A program made the position numbers and the translations under genes. The notes under the pieces are model-generated. The model had not been told where the DNA came from, did not search any database, and saw only the letters and a program-made list of their open reading frames with translations. A stretch of 64,000 nucleotides of DNA, from the NCBI RefSeq assembly GCF_016864575.1, contig NZ_CP044125.1:310001-374000 (forward strand), in the 5' to 3' direction. The number at the start of each line of letters is the position of its first letter. Positions within the stretch are counted from its first letter, which is position 1. This document shows, piece by piece, positions 17,636 through 25,969 of this stretch. The DNA comes from Rhizobium sp. BG4 (lineage in GTDB: Bacteria; Pseudomonadota; Alphaproteobacteria; Rhizobiales; Rhizobiaceae).

Positions 17636-20008
17636 GTGAGCAAGATACCGCGCGAGAAGACTAGGGGCACGGGCAAGCGTCCGGGCAAGATCGGCCGCGC
17701 GGGCAACGATGCCCCCGCCGAAGAAGCGAAGATCACGCCCGGCGCCATGCCGTCGCGCGAAGTGATCCTGCGCTTCATCGCCGACCATCCGCAGAAGGCA
17801 TCGAAGCGCGAGATCGCCAAGGCATTCGGCCTGAAGGGCGATACGCGCGTCGAGCTCAAGCATCTGCTGCGCGACCTCGAGCAGGAGGGCATGCTGCAGA
17901 AGACGCGCAAATCGCTGATCCGGCCGGGCGCCCTTCCCCCGGTCACCGTGCTCGACATCACCACCCGCGACAAGGACGGCGAGCTGATCGGCCGCCCGGC
18001 CGAATGGCCGGAGGATCAGGGCGTGGCACCTGCCGTCGCGATTCGCCAGACTTCACCTGCTGGACGCCAGGGCAAGGGCAAGGCGCCCGTCGCCGGCATG
18101 GGCGACCGGGTTCTTGCGAAGATCTTTCCGGCTGCCGACCGAGGCGGCCCCGCCTACACCGCCCGCATCATCAAGGTTCTCGACAAGCGCCGCGGCGCCA
18201 GCATGGGCGTGTTCCGCACCGCCCCCGGTGGTGCCGGACGCCTGCTGCCGATCGAACGGCGCGGCGAGGAGATGGTGATCGACCCTGATTATACCGGCGG
18301 CGCCAAGGACGGCGACCTGGTCGAGGTCGAAATCGCAAGGCTCGGCCGTTTCGGCCTGCCGCGCGCCAAGGTGCTCTCGGTCGTCGGTTCGGTCGGTTCC
18401 GAAAAGGCGATCTCGATGATCGCGATCCATGCCCATGGCATCCCGAATGTCTTCCCGCAGGCTGTCATCGACGAGGCTGAGGCTGCCAAGCCCGCCTCGA
18501 TGTCGCATCGCGAGGACTGGCGCGACGTGCCGCTGATCACCATCGATCCGGCTGATGCCAAGGACCATGACGACGCCGTCTACGCCGAAGCCGACCCCTC
18601 GCCTGACAATGCCGACGGCGTGATCATCACAGTGGCGATCGCCGACGTTTCCTATTACGTCCGGCCGAAATCGCAGCTCGATCGTGAAGCGCTGAAGCGC
18701 GGCAACTCGGTCTATTTCCCGGATCGCGTCGTGCCGATGCTGCCGGAGCGGATCTCCAACGACCTCTGCTCGCTGCGCGAAGGCGTCGACCGGCCGGCGC
18801 TTGCCGTACGCATGGTGTTCTCCAAGGAAGGCCGCAAGATCGGCCACACCTTCCACCGCATCATGATGAAGAGCGCTGCAAAGCTCTCCTACCAGCAGGC
18901 GCAGGCGGCGATCGACGGCAAGCCCGACGACAAGACCGGTCCGATGCTGGAGCCGATCCTGAAGCCGCTGTGGAACGCCTATGCCGTGATGACGCGCGGC
19001 CGCGACCGGCGCCAGCCGCTCGAGCTCGACATGCCCGAGCGCAAGATCCTGCTGAAGGGCGACGGCACCGTCGACCGCGTCGTCGTGCCGCCTCGGCTCG
19101 ATGCCCACAAGCTCATCGAAGAGATGATGATCCAGGCCAACGTCTCGGCTGCCGAGACGCTGGAGAAGAAGCGCCAGGTACTGATCTACCGCGTGCACGA
19201 CGGCCCGACACTGGCCAAGCAGGAAATCCTGCGCGAGTTCCTGGCGACACTCGGCATCTCGCTTGCCAAGGGCGGCAACATGCGCGCCAACAACTTCAAC
19301 GGCATCCTGGCGAAAGCCGACGGCACGCCGCATCAGACGATGGTCAACGAGATGGTGCTGCGCTCGCAGAGCCAGGCGATCTACAGTCCCGAGAATATCG
19401 GGCATTTCGGCCTCAACCTGATGAAATACGCGCATTTCACCTCGCCGATCCGCCGCTATGCCGACCTGATCGTGCATCGCGCGCTGGTGGGTTCGCTGGG
19501 GCTCGGCGAAGGCGGCATCACGCCCGAGGAAGAAGCCTCTCTCGACGATATCGCCGCCGAAATCTCGACCTTCGAGCGACGCGCCATGGCCGCCGAGCGC
19601 GAGACCGTCGACCGCCTGATCGCCCATCACCTTGCCGGCCGCGTCGGCGAGGAATTCGAGGGCCGCGTTTCCGGCGTCACGAAGTCGGGACTATTTGTCG
19701 CCCTGCCGGAGTATGGAGCAGACGGCTTCATCCCTATATCTACTCTGGGCCAGGACTATTTCATCTATGACGAGGCGCATCAGGCGCTGTCGGGTGAGAA
19801 GACTGGGCTCGGATACCGGCTTGGCGACAGCGTGACGGTGAAGCTTGCGGAAGCCATTCCGCTTGCAGGCGCGCTGCGCTTCGAGATGGTCAGCGAAGGC
19901 CGCGCCATGCCGACGGCGGTGCGCTCCTTCCACAAGGCCGGCCGCCGCGACAACCGCATGGCCGCCCGCAAGAAGGTCGGCACGAGACCGCCGAGAGGCC
20001 GGCGCTAG
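17636..20008 (+). CDS. rnr: Rnr, ribonuclease R
   Basis: A 790-aa protein of the RNase II/R family. The N-terminus has a winged-helix-like region (SREVILRFIADHPQKASKRE), then cold-shock domains, the RNB catalytic centre (LITIDPADAKDHDDAVYAE, with the clustered metal-binding Asp residues), and an S1 domain near the end (RVGEEFEGRVSGVTKSGLFV), followed by a basic tail. It degrades structured RNA 3' to 5'. It starts with GTG at 17636, 2 nt after topA; a nearer upstream GTG is in the wrong frame. Confidence 0.96.
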   Translation: MSKIPREKTRGTGKRPGKIGRAGNDAPAEEAKITPGAMPSREVILRFIADHPQKASKREIAKAFGLKGDTRVELKHLLRDLEQEGMLQKTRKSLIRPGALPPVTVLDITTRDKDGELIGRPAEWPEDQGVAPAVAIRQTSPAGRQGKGKAPVAGMGDRVLAKIFPAADRGGPAYTARIIKVLDKRRGASMGVFRTAPGGAGRLLPIERRGEEMVIDPDYTGGAKDGDLVEVEIARLGRFGLPRAKVLSVVGSVGSEKAISMIAIHAHGIPNVFPQAVIDEAEAAKPASMSHREDWRDVPLITIDPADAKDHDDAVYAEADPSPDNADGVIITVAIADVSYYVRPKSQLDREALKRGNSVYFPDRVVPMLPERISNDLCSLREGVDRPALAVRMVFSKEGRKIGHTFHRIMMKSAAKLSYQQAQAAIDGKPDDKTGPMLEPILKPLWNAYAVMTRGRDRRQPLELDMPERKILLKGDGTVDRVVVPPRLDAHKLIEEMMIQANVSAAETLEKKRQVLIYRVHDGPTLAKQEILREFLATLGISLAKGGNMRANNFNGILAKADGTPHQTMVNEMVLRSQSQAIYSPENIGHFGLNLMKYAHFTSPIRRYADLIVHRALVGSLGLGEGGITPEEEASLDDIAAEISTFERRAMAAERETVDRLIAHHLAGRVGEEFEGRVSGVTKSGLFVALPEYGADGFIPISTLGQDYFIYDEAHQALSGEKTGLGYRLGDSVTVKLAEAIPLAGALRFEMVSEGRAMPTAVRSFHKAGRRDNRMAARKKVGTRPPRGRR

Positions 20009-20028
20009 AAACGCCAGAGGAAAGAGCG

Positions 20029-20487
20029 ATGACGACGCCTGCACAGGAACAGCCGATCCAATATGGCGGAAGCGACGCTTCCGAACGCCCGCTTGGCCGC
20101 TCCATCATGCGCGGCATGCTGAACAAGTGCCCGCATTGCGGCAGCGGCAAGCTGTTCCGCGCCTTTCTGAAGCCGGTCGACAATTGCTCGGCCTGCGGCG
20201 AAGCGATGCATCATCACCGCTCCGACGACCTGCCGCCCTATCTGACGATCTTCGTGATCGGCCACGTCGTTCTCGGCGGCTACATGCTGACCGATCTCGT
20301 CTGGCCGCTGCCGATGTGGCTCACCTTCGCGATCTGGGCGCCGGTGACGCTGCTTTCCGCCCTCCTGATCATCCAGCCGATCAAGGGCGGCGTCATCGGC
20401 CTGCAATGGGCGCTGAGGCTGCATGGTTTCGGCGGCCATAGCGACGATCACGACGTCTACGAGATCCCCGGCCGCGACCAGCCGTAA
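20029..20487 (+). CDS. DUF983 family membrane protein
   Basis: A 152-aa protein with an N-terminal CPHCG...CSACGEAMHHH zinc-ribbon-like stretch (MLNKCPHCGSGKLFRAFLKP), then two membrane helices (about 68-88 and 95-118). This is the DUF983 pattern, usually found near cytochrome oxidase assembly or, in rhizobia, after rnr. The function is unknown. It follows rnr by 20 nt with GAGGAAAGAG upstream as ribosome site, so it belongs to the topA-rnr unit. Confidence 0.88.
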   Translation: MTTPAQEQPIQYGGSDASERPLGRSIMRGMLNKCPHCGSGKLFRAFLKPVDNCSACGEAMHHHRSDDLPPYLTIFVIGHVVLGGYMLTDLVWPLPMWLTFAIWAPVTLLSALLIIQPIKGGVIGLQWALRLHGFGGHSDDHDVYEIPGRDQP

Positions 20488-20761
20488 GCGGCATCGCGGC
20501 GACCTTCACCGTCCAGACATAATTCGCTTGTATTGGGCAACGCTCACGAACTGTGCGGGCGGCTTTTGCTGCGCGCATATGTTCTCCGGCGAATAAAATG
20601 GTGCGCGTTTTCTTGACCGATCTGACGTTCGACTATTCGATCTATTGCATTCTGCGCCGGACTTCCCGTAAAGCTCTGCCCGTCACCTGGTTTTGGCATC
20701 TCTGTGCCCTTCTATGTGGCACGAGACGGGCGATTCGTTTCAGTCATTCAAGGATGGATAT

Positions 20762-21946
20762 ATGTCTCAGCCGAGAAACGGCACGCCGGGCGATGTTGAA
20801 GAAATCCATTGGCCGTCGCTGGTTGCCGCCGTCTCGTCGATCTCTGCTGTCGGCATAGCGATCGGACTCGGACTGCCGCTGCTCTCCATCATTCTCGAGA
20901 AGCGCGGCGTTGCCTCCACTCTTATCGGGCTCAACACGGCGATGGCCGGCGTGGCCGCCATGGCTGCGGCGCCTGTGACCACCAAGCTCGCCCATAAATA
21001 CGGCGTCGCCTCCACCATGCTCTGGGCGGTGGTGATCTCGGCGCTCAGCGCCATCGGCTTCTACTATGCCCAGGAATTCTGGATGTGGTTCCCGCTGCGC
21101 TTTGCCTTCCATGGCGCGACGACGACGCTGTTCATCCTCTCCGAGTTCTGGATCAACGCCGCATCGCCGCCGACGAAACGTGGTTTCGTGCTCGGCATCT
21201 ACGCGACTGTGCTATCGCTGGGGTTTGCCGCCGGGCCCCTGCTCTTCTCGATCCTCGGCAGCGACGGCGTCTTGCCCTTTGCCGTGGGCGCCGTTGCCAT
21301 CCTGCTTGCCGCCATCCCGATCTTCGTCGCCCGCAACGAGAGCCCGGTGCTCGAAGAGAAGCCGGAGCTGCATTTCATGCGCTACGTCTTCCTAGTGCCG
21401 AGCGCGACGGCTGCCGTCTTCATCTTCGGCGCGGTCGAGGCCGGTGGCCTGGCGCTTTTCCCGATCTATGCGACGCGCGCCGCCTTTACCGAATCGCAGG
21501 CCGCCCTGCTGCTGACCGTGATGGGAATCGGCAACGTCATCTTCCAGATCCCGGTCGGGCTTCTTTCCGACCGCATGAAGGACAAGCGGCCGTTGCTGGC
21601 CGCCATGGCCACAATGGGCCTGATAGGCTCGCTGATGCTGCCACTGCTCGTCCATAGCTGGGCGATGATGGCGGGCGTGCTGCTCTTCTGGGGCGGCTGT
21701 GTGGCCGGTCTCTATACAGTTGGTCTCAGCCACCTGGGCTCGCGCCTGACGGGTTCGGACCTAGCGGCCGCCAATGCCGCCTTCGTCTTCTGTTACGCCG
21801 TCGGCACGGTTGCCGGTCCACAGGTTATCGGCGCGGCCATCGATGTCGCGGGGAATAACGGTTTTGCCTGGGCAATTGCCGGTTTCTTCGGGATATATGC
21901 GGTGCTTTCAAGCATAAGACTGCTTTTCATTAGAAAGCGGGGTTGA
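20762..21946 (+). CDS. MFS transporter
   Basis: A 394-aa protein with about 12 hydrophobic segments, opening MSQPRNGTPGDVEEIHWPSL. The loop pattern DRMKDKRPLLAAMATMG, between helices 8 and 9, is typical of the major facilitator superfamily, resembling YcaD/UMF-type carriers. The substrate is unknown. I start at the ATG at 20762, with AAGGATGG just upstream; 23 in-frame codons further upstream lack family similarity. A possible promoter (TTGACC at 20613-20618) lies about 150 nt upstream in an otherwise empty leader. Confidence 0.85.
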   Translation: MSQPRNGTPGDVEEIHWPSLVAAVSSISAVGIAIGLGLPLLSIILEKRGVASTLIGLNTAMAGVAAMAAAPVTTKLAHKYGVASTMLWAVVISALSAIGFYYAQEFWMWFPLRFAFHGATTTLFILSEFWINAASPPTKRGFVLGIYATVLSLGFAAGPLLFSILGSDGVLPFAVGAVAILLAAIPIFVARNESPVLEEKPELHFMRYVFLVPSATAAVFIFGAVEAGGLALFPIYATRAAFTESQAALLLTVMGIGNVIFQIPVGLLSDRMKDKRPLLAAMATMGLIGSLMLPLLVHSWAMMAGVLLFWGGCVAGLYTVGLSHLGSRLTGSDLAAANAAFVFCYAVGTVAGPQVIGAAIDVAGNNGFAWAIAGFFGIYAVLSSIRLLFIRKRG

Positions 21947-21970
21947 CTTTTCGGGCGGGATTCGTAGTTT
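21943..21970 (+). promoter_or_regulatory. rpmG promoter
   Basis: TTGACT (21943-21948), a 16-nt spacer and TAGTTT (21965-21970). The -35 box overlaps the stop codon of the MFS gene. Transcription would begin near 21977, giving a leader of about 60 nt that contains the hairpin at 21984-22012. Confidence 0.5.
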
Positions 21971-21983
21971 CGCGCCAGAATTT

Positions 21984-22012
21984 GCCGTGGAGCCCATCCG
22001 GCTTGCCACGGC
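21984..22012 (+). promoter_or_regulatory. hairpin in the rpmG leader, terminator-like
   Basis: GCCGTGG (21984-21990) pairs with CCACGGC (22006-22012), with an inner AGCC/GGCT stem around CATCC. It is followed by TTTCATTTTATT. A stem at the very start of the transcript with a T-rich tail could attenuate rpmG or protect the mRNA. A role is inferred only from shape and position. Confidence 0.45.
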
Positions 22013-22039
22013 TTTCATTTTATTAAAGGCAGGACGACC

Positions 22040-22207
22040 ATGGCCAAGGCTACCACAATCAAGATCAAGCTGCTGTCGACGGCCGACACCGGTTTCTTCT
22101 ACGTCACGACGAAGAACAGCCGTACGATGACGGACAAGATGACGAAGACCAAGTACGACCCGATTGCTAAGAAGCATGTCGAGTTCAAGGAAACCAAGAT
22201 CAAGTAA
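22040..22207 (+). CDS. rpmG: RpmG, 50S ribosomal protein L33
   Basis: A 55-aa protein of exact L33 length: [20 protein letters not shown], then [20 protein letters not shown] and [15 protein letters not shown]. It has no CxxC pairs, so it is the zinc-independent form usual in alphaproteobacteria. GGCAGGACG precedes the ATG. It is a single-gene unit ended by a strong terminator at 22227-22261. Confidence 0.97.
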   Translation: MAKATTIKIKLLSTADTGFFYVTTKNSRTMTDKMTKTKYDPIAKKHVEFKETKIK

Positions 22208-22226
22208 TCCTTGATCCCTGGGTTTT

Positions 22227-22265
22227 AAAAAGGCGCGCGCCCAACGGCTGCGCGCCTTTTTCGTT
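22227..22265 (+). terminator. intrinsic terminator of rpmG
   Basis: AAAAAGGCGCGC (22227-22238) pairs with GCGCGCCTTTTT (22250-22261) around GCCCAACGGCT, with more T residues behind. It lies 19 nt after the rpmG stop, a textbook position. Confidence 0.9.
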
Positions 22266-22301
22266 TTAAGGTCTCTCATCGCGGGAAATGTTAGCGCAAA
22301 C

Positions 22302-22344
22302 AAAAACGCCGCCCTACCGATCTATCGGCAAGGGCGGCGTTTTT
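22302..22344 (-). terminator. strong bidirectional terminator in the rpmG-pleD gap
   Basis: AAAAACGCCGCCCT (22302-22315) pairs perfectly with AGGGCGGCGTTTTT (22331-22344), with an inner CCGAT/ATCGG stem in the loop. rpmG already has its own terminator upstream, so this one more likely ends a transcript arriving on the minus strand, from the structured region 22345-22490. Confidence 0.8.
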
Positions 22345-22490
22345 ACGAAAGGGGGTCGGCCAGCAAGCAACGCGGCACGAGGAACCGCTTAAGGTTGCGA
22401 ACTAGCCGACCGACCCCACGACCCAGGAGATGCGGCGGACCTGAGCATCATGGGGTATCTCGGCCTCCCGGTTCCGGGAGCGCTTTTCTT
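22302..22490 (-). ncRNA. candidate structured small RNA between rpmG and pleD
   Basis: Read on the minus strand, a transcript from about 22490 would contain a CTCCCGG/CCGGGAG hairpin near 22465-22480. A long arm follows in which GGGGTCGG at 22410-22417 (plus-strand CCGACCCC) pairs with CCGACCCC at 22352-22359 (plus-strand GGGGTCGG), and the strong terminator at 22302-22344 closes it. A weak promoter (TTGATT and AATTAT, 18 nt apart) lies just upstream near 22500-22530. There is no ORF with a ribosome site. The region is GC-rich and structured, in contrast to the AT-rich 22490-22900. The orientation is inferred, and I cannot name the family. Confidence 0.45.
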
Positions 22491-22967
22491 ATGGCTCGAT
22501 AATTTGCCCGAAAATGAAAGAAAATCAACAAATTCTTAATGATTAGATTTCTTAGCTTGCTTCTATGGTTAAAAGTCCAATTTTGGGGCAGGCCCGAAAA
22601 CAACGAATCACGTTTCTTTACTTGATGAAGAAAAACGCGATTGAATATAACCATAAATATACATCAGTACAATTATGGCGATCTTCCGTTACGTCAGGCG
22701 GACGCGTTACATCTCGCCGAATAGTAATACCACGATAACTCTATAAATTGCGGCAGCTATGCTTTACACGCGATACTTAGATTGATTCTATTCGTGAAAA
22801 TGAGCACAAATTACCCTCAAATTGGACGATCGGGCGCGCTCTCCATTTTTGGGGTATTTGGTTGAAAACCGCCCGGCGCTTTGGCGGCTGCATCATTAAA
22901 ATTTGTTAATCTTTCGCCGCCACCAGTGGAAACTGAGGATAACCTACGCGGCAAAGGCGCTCCGGCG
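22491..22967. other. AT-rich intergenic stretch, no gene seen
   Basis: About 480 bp between the candidate small RNA and the pleD stop. It is markedly richer in A and T than the surroundings and has only very short frames without ribosome sites. Two TTAA half-sites 6 nt apart (22896-22909) recall a CtrA box, but the spacing is one short of the usual 7. Nothing else is supported. Confidence 0.6.
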
Positions 22968-24341
22968 TCAGGCCGCTGCAGCAACGACTCGGTTGCGGCC
23001 AGTATTCTTCGCTTCATAAAGCGCGAGATCGGCCTGCTTCATCAGCTGATCGGGCGTCAGTACGCTCGACAGACGAGAGGCGATACCGAAGGACGCGGTG
23101 ACTTTCAACTCTTCGCCGGTTGACTTCAGCGTGAAGCCGCTGGTCTCGACCGATGCACGCAGGCGCTCGGCAACGGCGGCAGCCACCTCCGGCGAGGTAT
23201 CGGGCATGATGATGACAAATTCCTCGCCGCCGTAGCGGCAGGCGAGATCGGCGCCGCGCACCGTGGAGCGGATGCGGTTGGCGAATTCCTTGAGCACCTC
23301 GTCGCCGGCATCGTGACCGTAGGTGTCGTTCACCTGCTTGAAGCGGTCGATATCGGTGATCAGCACCGAGAGCGGCTTGCCGCGCGCCATCGAGCGGTTG
23401 AACAGCACGTTCAGGTGATTATCGAGATAGCGGCGATTGTTGAGGCCGGTCAGCGCATCGGTGACGGCGAGCTCAATCGTCTGCTTGACGCTGGCGCGCA
23501 GGCGGTCGTTAAAGCGCTTGCGGCGGATCTGCGTCAGGCTGCGGGCGACCAGCTCGTTCGGGTCCAGCGGGCGGACGATATAATCGTTGACCCCGAGATC
23601 GAGCGCCCGGATGACCATCTCGTCATCGCCCTGATCGGTGACGATCAGGATAGGCAGGAAGCGCGTGCGCTCCAGCGAACGGAACTGCGAGCAGAGGCGC
23701 AGCGGATCGTAGTCGTCGAAATTGCTATTGACGATGACTAGTTCGAAGGCGTTTTCCGCGGCTTCGAAGAGCGCCGCCTGCGGATCCGAGATTGCCGTAA
23801 TGTCGGCGATCGGCTTCAGCGTCCTGATGATGCGTTCCTGGGAATTGGCGCGGCCATCGACGAGAAGGACCTGCCCTGCATCCTCGGCGCGCCCCTCGCC
23901 TGTCCGCAAGAGATCGTCGATCCCCATGGTCTGCGCCGTCTCGGCGCGGATGCGCAGTTCGTCGCTCAGCGTCTTCAGGCGCAGCAGGCTCTTCACCCGC
24001 GAGATCAGCTGCAGGTCGTTGACCGGCTTGGTCAGGAAGTCGTCGGCACCGGCCTTCAGGCCGCGCACGCGGTCGGCCGGCTGATCGAGCGCGGTGACCA
24101 TGACGACGGGAATATGCGAGGTCTTCTGGTTGGCCTTCAGCCGCTCGCAGACCTCGAAGCCGTTGAGGCCCGGCATCATCACGTCGAGAAGAATGATATC
24201 GACCTGATTGCGCTCGCAGATCGCCAGCGCCTCATAGCCGTCGGCAGCCGTCAGGACATCGAAATACTCCGCGACCAGCCGCGCTTCGAGCAGCTTCACG
24301 TTTGCCGGAATATCGTCAACAACCAGAATGCGCGCAGTCAT
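22968..24341 (-). CDS. pleD: PleD, diguanylate cyclase response regulator
   Basis: A 457-aa protein with two receiver domains followed by a GGDEF domain, the exact PleD architecture. The first receiver has D9/D10 and the phosphoacceptor Asp53 (DIILLDVMMPG). The second receiver, about 155-270, is degenerate and serves dimerisation. The cyclase has the active-site loop GGEEF, and the allosteric inhibitory site R-G-A-D five residues before it. In Caulobacter, PleD makes c-di-GMP after phosphorylation and drives the swarmer-to-stalked transition; in rhizobia it acts in the CtrA network. divK is 18 nt upstream, in the same operon. Confidence 0.97.
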   Translation of the reverse strand: MTARILVVDDIPANVKLLEARLVAEYFDVLTAADGYEALAICERNQVDIILLDVMMPGLNGFEVCERLKANQKTSHIPVVMVTALDQPADRVRGLKAGADDFLTKPVNDLQLISRVKSLLRLKTLSDELRIRAETAQTMGIDDLLRTGEGRAEDAGQVLLVDGRANSQERIIRTLKPIADITAISDPQAALFEAAENAFELVIVNSNFDDYDPLRLCSQFRSLERTRFLPILIVTDQGDDEMVIRALDLGVNDYIVRPLDPNELVARSLTQIRRKRFNDRLRASVKQTIELAVTDALTGLNNRRYLDNHLNVLFNRSMARGKPLSVLITDIDRFKQVNDTYGHDAGDEVLKEFANRIRSTVRGADLACRYGGEEFVIIMPDTSPEVAAAVAERLRASVETSGFTLKSTGEELKVTASFGIASRLSSVLTPDQLMKQADLALYEAKNTGRNRVVAAAA

Positions 24342-24359
24342 AGGCTTCTTTCCGATGCG

Positions 24360-24731
24360 CTAGGCATCGCCGAGATAGGTCTTGATCGTTTCGATGAATT
24401 TCGGGACGGAGATCGGTTTTGAGACATAGGCCTCGCAACCGCCCTGGCGGATACGCTCCTCATCGCCCTTCATCGCAAAGGCGGTGACGGCGATGACGGG
24501 AATGACGTGCAGCTCGTCGTCTTCCTTCAGCCACTTGGTCACCTCAAGCCCGGAAACCTCCGGCAGCTGGATGTCCATCAGGATCAGGTCCGGACGATGT
24601 TTGCGAGCAAGATCAAGCGCTTCCATGCCATTTCGGGTCTGGATCGTGGTATATCCGGATGCCTCGATCAGGTCGCGAAAGAGCTTCATGTTGAGCTCGT
24701 TATCTTCTACAATCATCACCTGTTTGGGCAT
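24360..24731 (-). CDS. divK: DivK, single-domain response regulator
   Basis: A 123-aa stand-alone receiver domain with acidic residues at 9-10, the phosphoacceptor Asp53 ([17 protein letters not shown]), Thr82-Ala in [11 protein letters not shown] and Lys in YVSKPISV. DivK carries phosphate from DivJ/PleC-type kinases and controls CckA-CtrA activity in cell-cycle progression. I use the ATG at 24731 ([11 protein letters not shown]), the conserved family start; the open frame extends 19 codons upstream without similarity. The divK-pleD order is the same as in Caulobacter. Confidence 0.97.
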   Translation of the reverse strand: MPKQVMIVEDNELNMKLFRDLIEASGYTTIQTRNGMEALDLARKHRPDLILMDIQLPEVSGLEVTKWLKEDDELHVIPVIAVTAFAMKGDEERIRQGGCEAYVSKPISVPKFIETIKTYLGDA

Positions 24732-24866
24732 GGCAAGCTCGTTCCTATGTTCCGTCCCTGCAAATGTCCGCCTGACGTGAAGCGACATGCGAACGCGCGG
24801 CTCGACGAAACCGATAGCGGCAAGCTACCGGTATTTGGTTGAAAAAAAGGTAACTTACCCAGCGAA

Positions 24867-25175
24867 ATGCAAAGCAACTTCAAGACTTCGAAACAACTCG
24901 CCAGAGATCCGCATGAAACGGCGATTGCCGTACTTGGCTGGCTCGCCAACGAACCCGACATGTTCTCGCGATTCCTGGCGCTGACAGGCGTCGAGCCGGG
25001 GCAGGTGCGCAACGCCATCAACGATCCGGGCTTCCTCTCGGGCATGCTCGATTTCGTCATGCAGCACGAGCCGACAGCCATGGCATTCTGCCAAGCCACA
25101 GAGACACCGCCGGAAGCGCTGACGGCTGCCTGGCAGCACTTCTCGTCGCCAGGCCTCGATTCCGGGCAGTATTGA
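24867..25175 (+). CDS. DUF3572 family protein
   Basis: A 102-aa helical protein, full length for DUF3572, which is found in Rhizobiales next to divK. It has the pattern DPHETAIAVLGWLANEPDMF, then SRFLALTGVEPGQVR and GFLSGMLDFVMQHEP. It is soluble and of unknown function. Its stop overlaps a TTG of the next gene (25172-25175), so the two are coupled. Divergent from divK. Confidence 0.88.
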   Translation: MQSNFKTSKQLARDPHETAIAVLGWLANEPDMFSRFLALTGVEPGQVRNAINDPGFLSGMLDFVMQHEPTAMAFCQATETPPEALTAAWQHFSSPGLDSGQY

Positions 25176-25180
25176 AACCA

Positions 25181-25843
25181 ATGCTGATCAACGGTCTCGA
25201 CACATCCCATGTACGCCTCGGCGACAGGCCGCTGATCGTCTGCGATGTCGACGACGTCGTCTTGCAGTTCATCGTGCCGTTCGAGCGCTTTCTTGTCAGC
25301 GAAGGCTACCGGCTGGTGCCGCGCTCCTTCAAGCTGCATGGGAATATCGAGACGGCGGATGGCGCGCCAGCCGATGACGTGACAGTCAGCCGCTTGATCG
25401 AGACCTTTTTCGAGCGGCAGGAAGACTGGCAGGCGCCGCTGGCGCTTGCGGGGGAGAGCCTCGCCGCGCTGTCTGCGACAGCCGATATCGTTCTGCTCAC
25501 GGCCATGCCACCCGTCTACCGCGACCAGCGCCGCCGGCTGCTCGACCGGTTCGAGCTCGACTATCCGTTGCTCGCCTCGCTGCAGCCGAAGGGGCCGATC
25601 GTCAAGGCCCTGCATGGCGCCCGCGACCTGCCCGTCGTCTTCATCGACGATATGGTGCGCAACCTGCATTCCGTGCACGAGCATGTCGATAGCTGCCTGC
25701 TGCTGCATCTGATGCCTGTATCGGAGATTCATCGCTTCGCGCCCTCCGCCATGGATGGCATTGCCAAGGTTGCGGGATGGGAAGAGGCCGCCGCCCATAT
25801 CGGCGAACATCTGTCGTTGCCGCCGGCGTCTGCCCGCGGCTGA
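25181..25843 (+). CDS. HAD-like hydrolase
   Basis: A 220-aa protein with the HAD nucleophile motif near residue 20 (LIVCDVDDVVLQF, D-x-D). A DIVLLTAMPP segment matches motif II (hhhT), and LPVVFIDDMVRNLHSVHEH matches motif IV (acidic pair). A lysine in LQPKGPIVKAL is in the expected place of motif III. The substrate is unknown. I choose the ATG at 25181; a TTG three codons upstream would overlap the DUF3572 stop. It forms a two-gene unit with the DUF3572 gene. Confidence 0.8.
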   Translation: MLINGLDTSHVRLGDRPLIVCDVDDVVLQFIVPFERFLVSEGYRLVPRSFKLHGNIETADGAPADDVTVSRLIETFFERQEDWQAPLALAGESLAALSATADIVLLTAMPPVYRDQRRRLLDRFELDYPLLASLQPKGPIVKALHGARDLPVVFIDDMVRNLHSVHEHVDSCLLLHLMPVSEIHRFAPSAMDGIAKVAGWEEAAAHIGEHLSLPPASARG

Positions 25844-25914
25844 CTGTCTACCCCCATCGATGAAACGGCCTCAAAATGCCGTCTGATATCCAACGCCTGG
25901 CTGCTCCTCTTGTC

Positions 25915-25943
25915 TTGAGACTCGAAAGCTTAGAGCGTAAAGT
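25915..25943 (+). promoter_or_regulatory. dinB promoter
   Basis: TTGAGA (25915-25920), a 17-nt spacer and TAAAGT (25938-25943). Transcription would begin near 25950, the first base of the LexA box. The 5' leader would be only about 20 nt. Confidence 0.55.
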
Positions 25944-25949
25944 CGCCAT

Positions 25950-25964
25950 GTTCAACATTTGTTC
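25950..25964 (+). promoter_or_regulatory. LexA (SOS) box of dinB
   Basis: GTTCAACATTTGTTC is an exact GTTC-N7-GTTC direct repeat, the LexA operator of alphaproteobacteria. It spans the predicted transcription start and ends 5 nt before the dinB ATG. LexA binding here should block dinB until DNA damage. Confidence 0.88.
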
Positions 25965-25969
25965 CAGCG

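Noticed and set aside
22896..22909. CtrA-box-like TTAA pair
   Set aside because: The half-sites are 6 nt apart; the CtrA consensus is TTAA-N7-TTAA, and AT-rich sequence gives such pairs by chance.
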